From the NCBI RefSeq assembly GCF_050908995.1, contig NC_135118.1:22701501-22765500 (forward strand): 64,000 nt of DNA, read 5' to 3'. Source of the stretch: Andrena cerasifolii (lineage: Eukaryota; Arthropoda; Insecta; Hymenoptera; Andrenidae). Made by a program: the position numbers and the translations under genes. The number at the start of each line of letters is the position of its first letter. Position 1 is the first letter of the stretch. The notes under the pieces are model-generated. The model saw nothing but the letters and a program-made list of their open reading frames with translations. It did no database searches and was not told the origin of the DNA. Positions 12,559-23,367 of this stretch are shown here, piece after piece.

Positions 12559-12838
12559 CCCTTGACTGGTATACTGTTTTTGGCAAACGTGACTGGTATA
12601 CTGGGGTCGTGGCAGACCCCAAATAAAAGAGGACATAGAAATTTGTAAAGTCGACACTAGAGCAACCACTATGAATATTTTCTTCTTAGGTAATGTAGAA
12701 AATAATAGAAGCGTAGAAAGTTAAACTATTATTTTAAAATTAATTAGAAATTCAGTTTACCAACTTAGACAACCGAAAATTGTACATCGAACTTTGGGTG
12801 CTTGGGGTCACGAGCGACCCCAGGATACCAGTTAAGGG
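12559..12838. mobile_element. TTAA-flanked MITE, piggyBac-like, copy 1 (280 bp)
   Basis: The element is bounded by TTAA at 12555-12558 and 12839-12842. The right end, in reverse complement, starts CCCTTAACTGGTAT and the left end starts CCCTTGACTGGTAT, so the TIR is about 14 bp with one mismatch. TTAA targets with CCC...GGG ends are the hallmark of piggyBac elements. Each end carries a hairpin GGGGTC-N6-GACCCC (12603-12620 and 12804-12821). The left end also repeats TGACTGGTATACTG directly (12562 and 12590). The interior is AT-rich and noncoding. A second copy of identical length lies at 62660 in the opposite orientation. Confidence 0.9.
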
Positions 12839-12842
12839 TTAA

Positions 12843-15800
12843 CATTGCTCCGGCTGGGTTAGCGTAAAGGTAGAACTACTTTGCGCCGATTTATCTCTCG
12901 AGTCAAATTTAACTGTCGATGGATTTCATCAGCGCAATTCGGCCCGTGAAAGCGTCAAATCCCTTATTCGTAATATGTATCTTCGTAGGTGACGCGATGC
13001 GTTTGTGTGATCCGAAGGGCACAGATGTAACGAACTTTCATTCAGACAGTGCGTCCTGCAGGGAAAAATGGCATGATGGGGACAGATTGTACTTGCAAAT
13101 GTGAGTTTTGTCGTACACGCGTTCGCCTGTGCGGGTTTCGAGCGACCAAGCGTGTCGTTATCATTGTCTTCGCATTGCAAACTGCGGCCACGGAACCATT
13201 AACGCGCATATGCTTATCATGCGTTTCCGCTCGTGCGTGCGCGTCCACGTACGAGCCATTCCGCGTCGAGAGGAATACTAAATAACGTTCTGTCTCCTTT
13301 CGAAGCCTCGCTCGCATTCGCGGTATTTAGCGATACACCTCCGCTTTATGCAAAATTTCAGCGTATCCTCGGGAATTGTCCAGTAGTCCCATTGGCGAGC
13401 TCTGATTATATCGCTCGAAATAATTGCAGGATATATATTTGTATAGGATTCAAGGGGGACGAAGCAAATATCAGCGACGACGGACATATTATTCGGTATT
13501 TTGTTAAACATTCTTTGTTGACGATATTTCTTACCCACACCAGCATTTCCACCCGTTTTCGTCACGCGTCTTAGCAGCGCGTCAATCGAGATTGAAGCTT
13601 GCAGGCGCTCAGTTACCGATTCTCGGTACATCTTTCCCTTCCTGAAATTGTCGGTTGGCAGCGATCCTCCGGAGAGGGACACGCGTCCGTTCAGCGACAT
13701 GGAAACGCGTCTACGCCACGCTCGAAAACGGCCGATTCCAATCTGCGAAATTTATCCCTTTCGGGTTTAAGTGCGAGCTTCAACATAAACTCGCACGACA
13801 CGCGAATAAAATCGCCTCGTAACCGGAGGCCACTGCGCGGAGCCGCCACTTAAGCAGATACTGAAATACTGGCCCCGGGGCCGCTTCCGGCTAACGATCG
13901 CTCTCTCCGACGGTGAATTGCCACCGTCGATTCGACGAAAAACGCGATTCTCACGGGTCCCCGCCGCCGCGCCGTTGTCAATTTATGTGATCCCCCGCGC
14001 CGCGTCGCGCCGAGTAGGTGTTTCTTTCTTTTTTCCAAGAACCAGGGGGATCTAGTCGCGCTGAAGGGAATCCATGTTTTAGTTTAGTTTAGAATTACCT
14101 GCGCTGGTAACACTAGTATCCTGTGCGCCGCTTCCTAACCCTGCGGGATCACGTTTCCTGTGGTTTCGAAAACACAGTTTTCTTGAGAAATACGCAGGAG
14201 GATTTTTGCATACCGATAGGGTTGCGAGCGGCATTTCCGCGATACCTTTGGTACTCTATTTCAATTCTGTAGTTCCCCCGTACATTACTAAACATACACA
14301 AAACACGAACAGTGATGGATTAGCGATGAGATTCCAAGAGGATCGAAGCTACACTGTCGCTCTAAAATACTTAGCAAAATAGCCACCCTTTTCAAAGCTT
14401 CGAACTCCAAAAGTTCCAAGTCTCATTGGACCATTATCAAACGTCCCGTTAATCGCGGAAAGCAGTTACTCGCAAAAGGCAGAGGACAGTGGAGTCCTCT
14501 CCAGGTTCGAGAATAAGGAACGTACTAATACCGACGCTGATCTAGGACCAGCCGAGGCGAAGAGGGGAGCAGAGAGAAAGAGAGGATGAGAGAGCAGATG
14601 GAGAGAGAACTGTTTATCTTGCTACCGGCGGTACGTATCGGTCAATATGTGCCCAGCCTCTGAGCACACAGGCTGCATACGTAGGTACATAGGTTCCTAC
14701 CTCTTCCTCCAGGCGTGATAGCGACGGGGGAGGAAGAGGGTGAGGCGGTGAACAGGTAGGGGGAGAGGGAGGCTGGCGGTGGTGGTTGCCTGTGGACTGC
14801 ACATTACGTGGCGCATTATGCGCGTACACAGGGAGCCTTATCTGCGCGGGCACGTCCGGGTAATTTAGTCTGGCACTCCTCACGACGATGCTTCTTCCTC
14901 TCCTGCTGCTTGTCCACCTTTTGATCTCCCGTTTCTCTCCTTCTTCCTCCGCGAAAAATTCGTCGAACCGCGGGGATGACAGCACAATCGTGTGGAAACT
15001 TCGTGATCCGGCTGTTCCTTGATCGGTGCCGATTCTGTCCGCAACGAAGTTCTAGGTAATCTGGTACCAATTCCTCGCATCCCTGCAGTCGTTCCGTAGG
15101 CGATTTTGTTGGAGGTTCGACGACCATGCTGATTAGAAGTACTTGGGGTTTGCTATCTCTTGTAGTGTTTAGGGGAGACTCGGATAGCGGAATGCGCGAT
15201 CCCTTGAGCTCTTGAAGAGTACACACGTCACAATCCGCAGTACTCAGCCGTTCAGTACAGTTACAGGTATATCTTACTTCGTACTTCAAGTTTAAATATA
15301 CCAAAATTGAATCCCTTCCAACTATGCCCATTCCGCTTCGCTCTTTGCACATCCATCTTACACTCTCTGCTTTAAAATTCTTCATTCATTATCAGTTAGC
15401 TTATATAATAGTTATTGTACATATGTCGTATCAGTAAATCGGCAAGTTTTACGACTCCAAGTAGTTCTGCAAAATGTCCCCGCCCCATTGGCTCCGAATG
15501 ACAAATATTCAGAGGAAATTCAGGCGCGAGTCCTTCGCGGGGATTGCCAGCATGCCCAGCGCACGCTGCAGACGGTAGGTCCCCCGATCCTCTGGACGCG
15601 GTGCTCGCGAGCGTAACGAACACGTAGTCGGAAGGATGATATTGCGATGGCCAATTCCATCCCGCGATCCGGTCACCTTTGTCCGATTCGCTGAAGGATA
15701 ATCGAGGCTCGAGATGCGAATGACTTGCAGGAAGCAACGAGCTGGACGTGTCCCGACACATTGTGCACGGTTGCGCAACAAAGGAGCGGGGAAGGGGAGG

Positions 15801-16361
15801 GGGGGGGGGCGAGAGAGGAGACGCGTCGCGATCCGATTGATTTTTGGATGATACTGCAGTTGCATTGTCATCGGAGCTGTTGCGCGTTTCAATTACGCGC
15901 TGCTCGATGCTCGGAAGAGTAATTAGCCTCGTTTCCAGCCGTGTCATGACGCTGCTGCACGTCCTCCTCTTTTACAGCTTTATTAAGAGCCGCGAAAAAT
16001 GCGCATGATTCTGTCGGAGATCGACACGCGTCTGGGTCTGCTTTCGTTCTTCTAACATTTTCGTATGAGGAGCGCGATATGATTTATAGGTAAGTCGTCA
16101 AAATTTTCTTCCCCTTTTAACACTCGCTGTGGGTGTTCTGCCTTCGCAAATATTAATAGTGCGGAAATATGCCAAATGGCGGCTTCCGCGGCGAAAGTGT
16201 TTGCGAGGGATATCCAATTAGGAATGATCGTTACTTTTAGAGTGTAAGAGAGAAACACGTCTTAACTGTTCGAGGATAAATTATATCGTGGACAAAATCA
16301 ATGCTTTAGGAATATTAAACAAAATCCTAGAAACCAATAAATATTTACAATAAAAGATAAC
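12843..16361. other. noncoding, no gene seen
   Basis: Mostly CpG-rich sequence with ORFs on both strands. The longest, 14816-15385 on the - strand (189 codons), has no domain and turns highly basic at its C-terminal half. A run of about 11 G lies near 15799-15809. No RNA gene or repeat was recognised. Confidence 0.42.
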
Positions 16362-16603
16362 TAGGGTAAATGTCCCAATTACTGCCAGCGTCCCTATTAG
16401 TGCCACTTCGTTTATTTTACTTAATAAACACGCAACGTATAATGAATAGTGTAAAAAAGAATTTACCATGATATTGGGACTGTTCTTCTTATTATTATAG
16501 TATATTCTTTGTACATCTATTCTTTATACGTTACGATTTTTTAAGAGAAATAAATAAAGTGGCAGTAATAGGGACACTGACGGTAAATGGGACATCTACC
16601 CTA
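16362..16603. mobile_element. TA-flanked MITE, copy A (242 bp)
   Basis: The left end TAGGGTAAATGTCCCAATTA and the reverse complement of the right end TAGGGTAGATGTCCCATTTA start long imperfect TIRs of about 63 bp, continuing through CCCTATTA(C/G)TGCCACTT. Both ends carry TA, which fits a TA target duplication. The same element lies inverted at 28806-29036. There is no transposase. The matching ORF fragments in both copies are a by-product of the shared DNA. Confidence 0.88.
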
Positions 16604-16849
16604 CACATAAAACAGTAATAACCCACTTTATTCATTCCATAAATTACAAACTCGCGCGCAAACCAATCATACAAACATACAACATTCCAGCACAAAACCC
16701 TGCGTGTTAAGCTGCCTCGTGAGATACTAAGTAGGTACCTACTACCGGGAAATTGGAAAAAGTGCTTAGGAGTCACAATATAGGTACTTATATTTTACAA
16801 GTTACTACATTAGTTCAAGCTTCTCTTACTCACCCCACATACAATCATA

Positions 16850-17160
16850 CAGTTTGTAAAAAAAGTATTTGGACGCTTTTTAAAATCGCATAACTTTCTT
16901 AGAATTGGTCCAAACGACATGAATTTTTTTTAGAAGCTAGAAGGATTAGTTTGCTAAGTGACGTGTTTCGTAATTTTTAAAAAAATTGAATTTGTCGGAA
17001 TAGCAAAAAAAAACTATTTGTGAAACCTAAACTTTTAAACTTTTTAAAACTGTTAAACTTTTTTGTGAGCCTGTAGTGAAAATTCAAAAAACCCGTTAGT
17101 AGATTGAAGTGAGTCATATACATGCCTAAAATTTCATCAAAATCGGTTAACGTTGCTCTG
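16850..17160. repeat. possible AT-rich dispersed-repeat relic
   Basis: An AT-rich island with many A/T homopolymers and phrases such as AATTGGTCCAAACGACATGA and AAATTTCATCAAAATCGGTT, of the kind found in decayed insect repeats. No terminal repeats or target duplication were found, so the edges are approximate. Confidence 0.3.
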
Positions 17161-17621
17161 CGCTATAAACGCTTATAGATCGCAGAATAAGGTCGAAAAT
17201 CGCGAACTTCCCGAAATCAGCGCACACCTTTCACAAGGAAGAACCAGTAGCCACTGTGACTGCGACCGATTGCCCACGTTGCTGTATCTTGATTACAACC
17301 CGATCGCCCCGCGGTGCTGCGCGGCTCCTCGTCTTCTTTTCGTAGAGTAATTACCCGGCGCGACGCGGCGCAGGGAGCTCGTGCGTGTGTACGGTGCAGG
17401 CTCCGGCACGATGCGAGTTAAAAACAGAAGGGTTGCGATTAAATAAACTTTTCTATCTGGAATGGCCGCTGTGCAGGGAGGTGGTTAGGCCCGACCGGTA
17501 GCGTCGGGCTGGTATAAGTGCAGGGATCGACCGTGGGTGATTTGCACTTTGGTTGGACGACGGAGCGTGTAAAGCGTGTACGTCTCCTCGCGTAACGAGA
17601 GGAACGAGTGGTCAGCGCGGG

Positions 17622-18062
17622 GTGGCACTGTAATTACGCTTCCCGATCGAGATATCGATTACGTTTACAATGGCAATTTAATCGACTCGCGCTATCTTTA
17701 GAGATGCCAGACGAGCCTGGCCACCGCCCGTCTAGGTAATGCCGATCATTTGCATTTCGCTGGGAGACGAGCGCGACCCCGCTTATCATCGGGGGCTGGA
17801 AAATTACGCGCCTCGCTGCCCCGCGCAAGATGGCATTGTAATTAGACCGATGCCTGATTAAGATGTCGATTGTGCGTACATACGCCGCTCTGAAACGGCG
17901 CGACCGTGTAACGACGCTCTTGGGGGGGGTAGATCATAGCCGATCCGTGCTTTCGGCGTGCACGCAGGGAACGCCTGTGGAAAATGAAAAATTGACACCG
18001 GGTAGGGGGATCGCACAGTGATATTGTAATTACGCCGATGCCTCGGCGAGATATCCCCGATG
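17622..18062. repeat. three diverged copies of a GTAATTA motif block
   Basis: A motif of about 40 bp recurs at 17622, 17831 and 18019. Its core is TG(G/A)(C/T)A(C/T)TGTAATTA followed 15-19 bases later by (G)AGAT(A/G)TC and GAT. The second and third copies also share CCGATGCCT. Spacings are 209 and 188 bp. This may be an old tandem duplication of a ~200-bp unit or a cluster of binding sites; GTAATTA contains a homeodomain-type TAATTA core. Sequence between the copies is only weakly alike. No function is shown. Confidence 0.45.
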
Positions 18063-18349
18063 CACCGGGAATGCAAGGAAAAGTGAAGGGAAAAACCGCC
18101 ACTGCAAAGTGGGAAATTAACCCTCAGGCTGCGTATAGATCGAGATTATTATTCCCTGAGTGATTTCCTCTGTTCCTCTGTGTTTCTTAGATAATTAATT
18201 ATTTCGATCCTTCCTGTGGCTCCGCGATGTTTTCGTGACTTGAAAATGTATGTACTTGCAAATGGCTTAAATTCTGATATAAGATTGGAACATGTGTATT
18301 ACATTAGAATTTAATTATACTTACAAGTGCCTCTTTGTTTTTGTTTCAG

Positions 18350-18397
18350 GTACTCCTAGAAGCTTTAAACATATTCCATTAGACTGCAGTTACGCTT
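18350..18397 (+). CDS. candidate 48-nt internal exon
   Basis: A strong acceptor (TTTGTTTTTGTTTCAG, ending 18349) and a perfect donor (GTAAGT, 18398-18403) enclose exactly 48 bases. One frame is open throughout and gives TPRSFKHIPLDCSYA after the first two bases; the other two frames have stops. The length is a multiple of three, as expected for an optional cassette exon. I do not recognise the peptide and found no flanking exon, so it could equally be an untranslated exon, a decoy splice pair or chance. It is the best splice-site pair seen in the window on the + strand. Confidence 0.33.
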
Positions 18398-18403
18398 GTA
18401 AGT

Positions 18404-20120
18404 ACTGTTTTTGTTCTTCGAGAGAGTCACATTGAATTCATACATATCCCAGCGGATCTCGATACTACTTGCTATGCTCTAAATCCTTAAGGCCTCGTAA
18501 ATAATCGAAGATAGGTACGTTATCGACTGGAATCTCAATTGCATTTTAGCACTCGTGACACACAGGAACGACCGTGCAGTAACAAACGACCGCACCTTCG
18601 CGAAATCAGGTTTGGTTAATTATCGGTCTGCTGGTAAACGATCGCGTCGCATCGCGACCGAGTTTAATGAATTTTCGCTGTAAAACGCGACCCCTCGGGC
18701 GACTGCAAAAGATTAAACGGTAACGGAGAGTGATTATAATAACGCCACGCTCGTAATGCGCGCGATTCCAGGGAAGCAGCCTGATAATGCGCGCGCGCGT
18801 TACGCACCCACACGCGCCGTAATTGCGTTTCTTTCCGTGCATTAATTCGCGATCCGCCCGGTTGTGCGTGGACACGGGCGTGCGACTGAAATTTCGTTGA
18901 AAAAGCTCATTGCTTGCTGCGGACACGGGGGGGCAGAGGGATTTATGAACGCGCTGCAACGTGTCGGTGGCAATGATCACGGGCCAGTTGCAATTAACGA
19001 GCCAATACTTTTGATACGCGCGCGTCATTTGTCCGCGTCGTTGAAAACAGTGTGTTTTTTAACGCAGCAATTCCTTTTTCTACTCTCGTGGTCTCGGCAT
19101 TTTTCATCCATCCGCCACCCTACTCCTTCGTTTTCTCTCTTGGCGGGGTTAATTACGTTATTTCGAGCCAAGCTTTACTCGCGGCGCAATCAGTTTTGCT
19201 TGCGTGCGGTGGACGTATTAATTTTCGTGCATTCCCAATGAGGACACCTGCTCCGCGCAATAATTTATCCGTGTATAGGTACGGGGGAGTGCAAATGGCG
19301 TCGAGTTACAGAAACTTTGGAGATTCTTGCTCCAAACACGTGCAAATTCGTTAATAGTTTACTAAATAGCGTCTCTCTAGTAGTGGGAAATTGTCCAAAT
19401 ATCCAACAAAAGAACATTCCCAATCGGAAAGTGTTGAGTTTAATAAAACTTCGCGTAAATGTAGACTGTAGAGCATATTGGAGTTTGCAAGGAGCAATTT
19501 TGTGTTTTTTCGGAAATTCACTCTGAATGATTTAAATCAGCCCTCAAAGTTTATTGCGCTTTTTCATTTTTTTTTAATGTCAGCCCAGGAATGAGAAGAA
19601 GGTAAAGATTGTGTGTAACGCCTATGGAACGAGTGCAAGGCGACTCGCGGAAATTAATTCCCCGTATCCAGATTTATGCTTGTCAATGGAATACTGGCGT
19701 AATATTTTGCCGATTATTGCCTCGTAATTCCTCGCACTTGCCTCCGCGCGTTTCCGCCGTTAATCTCGCACAGGTAGCCCCGTTTGGGCAACAATGAACG
19801 CGCACTTGAGATTTATTCCTGGCCGCGTGCTTGTACGAGGCACGCTGCGTGGCCCCGGTTTTGACCCACTATGATGCAAATCGCGACAGATCGCGGCCCG
19901 GCTACGTACGCACGGTCCCGATTTAAATCTGAAAAGTCGCCCTTGCGCGCCACCGGCCGACCCGTCGAGTGGCGTTAGCATGAGAAAGGGAGACGTGCTT
20001 CCTTCGCAGGGGAAACAGGAGCTTTTTGGCGAAAGGCGCTTGAGAACCACGAGCGTAGACCTGGAGATCTTTCTAATCGGGATTGTGCATTGGAAATTTA
20101 GGTTCCATTGGATACTTGTT
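18404..20120. other. noncoding, CpG-rich, no gene seen
   Basis: From about 18,540 to 20,000 the sequence is rich in CGCG and in AATTA/TTAAT words. ORFs are short or overlapping and show no domain. Confidence 0.42.
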
Positions 20121-20128
20121 ATTGAGAC

Positions 20129-20574
20129 TAGGGATTGCAAACCGGTAAATCGGTTTGAAGCTTTTTTTTCACTGATAACGTAGTTGATATCGACGGAATT
20201 ATGCGCTGCATATATGCGCAACTATTTCTCGCGATCTACCGGCAAATATCGAGAAATACGTATTTCTCACGATCTACCGGTAAATATCGAGAAATACGTA
20301 ATTTATCAAATTACCGGTAAATATCGAGAAATACGTAATTTATCAAATTACCGGTAAATATCGAGAAATACGTAATTTATCAAATTACCGGTAAATATCG
20401 AGAAATACGTAATTTATCAAATTACCGGTAAAAATTTGGCGATTTATCGGTAAAAATTGGATGTATAGCAATGTAGCGCATATATATATAGCGCAAAATT
20501 CCGTCGACATCCACTACGTTATCAGTGAAAAAAACTTCAAACCGATTTACCGATTTACCGGTTTGCAATCCCTA
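20129..20574. mobile_element. hAT MITE with perfect 8-bp target duplication
   Basis: ATTGAGAC occurs immediately outside both ends (20121-20128 and 20575-20582), an 8-bp duplication as hAT elements make. The TIR starts TAGGGATTGCAAACCGGTAA and continues for about 100 bp on each side, including CACTGATAACGTAGT and CGACGGAATT. The right arm carries one extra short GGTAAATC-type insertion. There is no transposase. The centre is a 37-bp minisatellite, annotated separately. Peptide similarity between ORFs on either side (VISEK...FTGLQSL) comes from the TIRs. Confidence 0.93.
20236..20440. repeat. 37-bp minisatellite inside hAT MITE, 5 units
   Basis: The unit starts TACCGGTAAATATCGAGAAA and ends TACGTAATTTATCAAAT. 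Five units follow head to tail. The first is the most diverged (ACGTATTTCTCACGAT at its end) and the last three are nearly identical, suggesting recent amplification. The unit shares CCGGTAAAT with the element's own TIR, so it may have grown from terminal sequence. Confidence 0.92.
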
Positions 20575-20582
20575 ATTGAGAC

Positions 20583-21195
20583 CTCTGAGAGTGTAAGCAC
20601 TGTGCCTATTGCAAGCTGTTGCTGTTGTAGAATTATTATTAAAGTTCGCTGCAGCGATAAAAAATCTTTCAGGCTTAATCCTAATTCAGGTGTCAGTATC
20701 GTTATTATTCAGTACTTGTAATGTCTTTACTTGAAATGAAGAATATAAGGTCGCATGTTGGTTTACTATGTACCCTGAAAGGTCAGTAATCGTTAAAACG
20801 CGGAGTGTGAAGTGTGAATGACAGGTGGATGCCACGACTTCATTATTCGGATGTTGCTCGCTGGACGCGTAGAGAGTATAATTATACGTAGAATCTCATT
20901 AAATCGAAGAACGTGGCCCTGAAGGATAGCGAATATATTATGTAGACTCGTACGTGTAATTTCCGTCTTAATAACTTCTCATCGTTACGGTAATTAGGGA
21001 AATTAAACCTGAAACATGAAAACTAAAGAAGCTTCTCTGTCATCGCAGTGCACAAATGCTAAGCGCACAAATATTGCCTCTACTTTTAGTGTTCTCGAGA
21101 AACACAAGTTTAAGCATGCAATGGTACGTAAGATTCGGAGACATTCAAGGAATAAAACTATTATTTCTTGACAAATTCATGAAGTAGATGTACAT
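20583..21195. other. noncoding, no gene seen
   Basis: AT-moderate sequence between the hAT MITE and a short Cys-containing ORF. No repeat or exon was recognised. Confidence 0.4.
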
Positions 21196-21335
21196 GTGAT
21201 TTTTATACAACATAAAGAAACAGTCAGTAACTATTTGTTGCATATAAAAACTGAAATTTCACAAGCAGTGGACATTCAATATTTGTGCACTGATTGTAAG
21301 CCACCGATGTGTTTCCATTTCACCAGCGTAAGTAC
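21196..21335 (+). pseudogene. short Cys-containing ORF, possible piggyBac tail
   Basis: A short frame contains YLCTDCKPPMCFHF, with Cys pairs spaced somewhat like the Cys-rich C-terminal tail of piggyBac transposases (C-x2-C...C then a CFxxYH-like end). The expected upstream catalytic region is missing and the frame runs into an (ATT)n tract right after a GTAAGT donor-like site. It could be a transposase relic, a host exon ending at that donor, or chance. I mark it as a relic only tentatively. Confidence 0.2.
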
Positions 21336-21360
21336 TATTATTATTATTATTATTATTATT
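21335..21360. repeat. (ATT)n microsatellite
   Basis: A run of about eight ATT triplets. Confidence 0.93.
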
Positions 21361-21456
21361 CGTCTTTATTACTTGACACATCCAGAGAAGAAAATAATAC
21401 ATAAAGACAAGCGAAGTAAATGGCGAGGCTGCAGTACAATACTGTTAGAAGCCTAA

Positions 21457-23367
21457 CCGTAACTAAATAACTAACTAAATGACTAAAAACTAACTAACAT
21501 TAAGAAACTAGAAAGTTATTGTGACGCATAATGTAACCATATATATCGCCGAGCTTTACATTTAAAATCAGGAAACGAATTTAAACCTCGAATATCAGGT
21601 GGGAGGGAATTATAGTAATGAGCCGAAATAAAGCAGAGGATGATTCAAATTTAGACGTCAAGTGTGTCGGTATGGAAAGGAGACTTTGGTGTCGAGTAGA
21701 ACGAGAATTAGGCCCATGGTGAGAAAGATTATTGCGAAGAATATTATAGAGATAAGGCGGGCCATGAGATGAGAGTATTTTGTGAACGATACAACATAAA
21801 TGGAAAATCCAGCGCTGAGGCATACGTAACCAAGACGTTTTGACATATATGTGAGAGATATAATCATACTTCGGGACACAAAAAGAAAAACGCATTAAAT
21901 ACAGTATTCTGCAAAAAAGAAAATCGAGAATAGGAGATTAAAAAACCAGTATACCAATCTACTCACTAAGCGCTTCTGCTTGAGTCACAGCTTAGATGCC
22001 CAGTTAAACAAGCGACTCAGGTACAGCAGCTTCCATAAAACAAATTACAAGCAGAGGATCAAAAATAACCCCAGGAAACATCGACGACTACACGCGTCGG
22101 AATCGCGATAGCACAACGAGAACGCTGCTTTCCGCGATAGCAGAAAATTACGCAGATCCGCGGGAATCATTACCAAGATACATCGATAAGCAAACAAGTC
22201 GCTGCAGCGAGTCCCTTGGATAATGGAAGGAGCAGACACTAACGGGGCAGGAATAAGTATCAATAACGAATAACACCGATTACAAGCATTAGAGCCGCGA
22301 CGGAGGAACGGGCACGGTGATTTCCGCGACGTCGACAGGATTATAGATTTCCACCGGGCAGGGCTGTTTAGATATTTAGATAAGCAGCCAGGCCGCCCGG
22401 GGTACGGCCGGGGGCAGGTAGAACACGGCCGCTCGGACGTGCATCCCCGCCGGCTCGTGATTAATATAAATGCAGGGAACTAACGAACCGTAACGACGCT
22501 GATGCCTGACAGGCGGAAACAGAATTTTCTGCGTATTCTAACGCTCCGCATTGTCTGTGACATTCCCGCACTTCAGGTACCGCGCGCGCGTTACCCACCT
22601 CCTGGAACATTGTCCCTAACCGTGTACCCAGCCTGTCACGCGCATAATGCCGCAACTTTAGCATTAATGTCTCACGGGCCAGGTATATGTTCTCGCATAA
22701 TTAGCGCCGGTTTTTATGCGCCGCCGTGCCGCGAGAGGGAGAGAAGAAAAAACGGTCGCAGGCCCTCGGCCTCCATCCCTCTCACTCTCCCTCTTCTCAC
22801 GGGGGTAGCGCGATAACTATTTCTCTTCTCCCCAATGTCTCTCGTCCGCACCTTGTCCGCCAGAAGGACCCCGGAGCACCCCGAGCTTCTCACGAAACCC
22901 TTCCCTCCTCATTTGCATGCTCGGAGAGGACGAATGTATTCGTACGTATCGGCGGAACGTATGCACGGAGTGGAGGCTTGCTGGACGGGCTTTCTTAGGC
23001 TTCCTCGGATGCGCCGAGACGAGAAAAAATATCGCAGCGCAGACACTCGGCGGTTTGAATTTTTAAGGGCACAGAACCCCCTAGGGACGATGCACGGGGA
23101 CGAGTCGCGGGTAGCGCGAATCTGCTGAATAATTGCGAGGAACAGAGCGGAGAAGCGAGCGATTGCGTGGTAAATGAAAATAGCGCATTGTGCTCGGTAA
23201 CTGCGCGAGGATTATAGAACGTTCTCGCGTTTGTTTGCTGTATTAATAATCATCGCCAGGCTGCGGACCGCTACGTTCGGTTTATACGAATCTGTGGCGG
23301 CCGTGTGGTTAAACGTGGCGTTGTTCGCGCGTGCCACGAAACGTGGGATACATGTACAACTTGCAGC
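21457..23367. other. noncoding, AT-rich then CpG-rich, no gene seen
   Basis: AT-rich to about 22,030, then strongly GC-rich to about 23,360 with CGCGCG runs. No supported exon or repeat. Confidence 0.42.

Noticed and set aside
14816..15385. 189-codon ORF on the - strand with several Cys
   Set aside because: No recognisable domain, strongly basic second half, and overlapping ORFs in other frames; kept only as noncoding.
19760..20721. ORFs on either side sharing VISEK and FTGLQSL
   Set aside because: They are the TIRs of the hAT MITE at 20129-20574 read on opposite strands.
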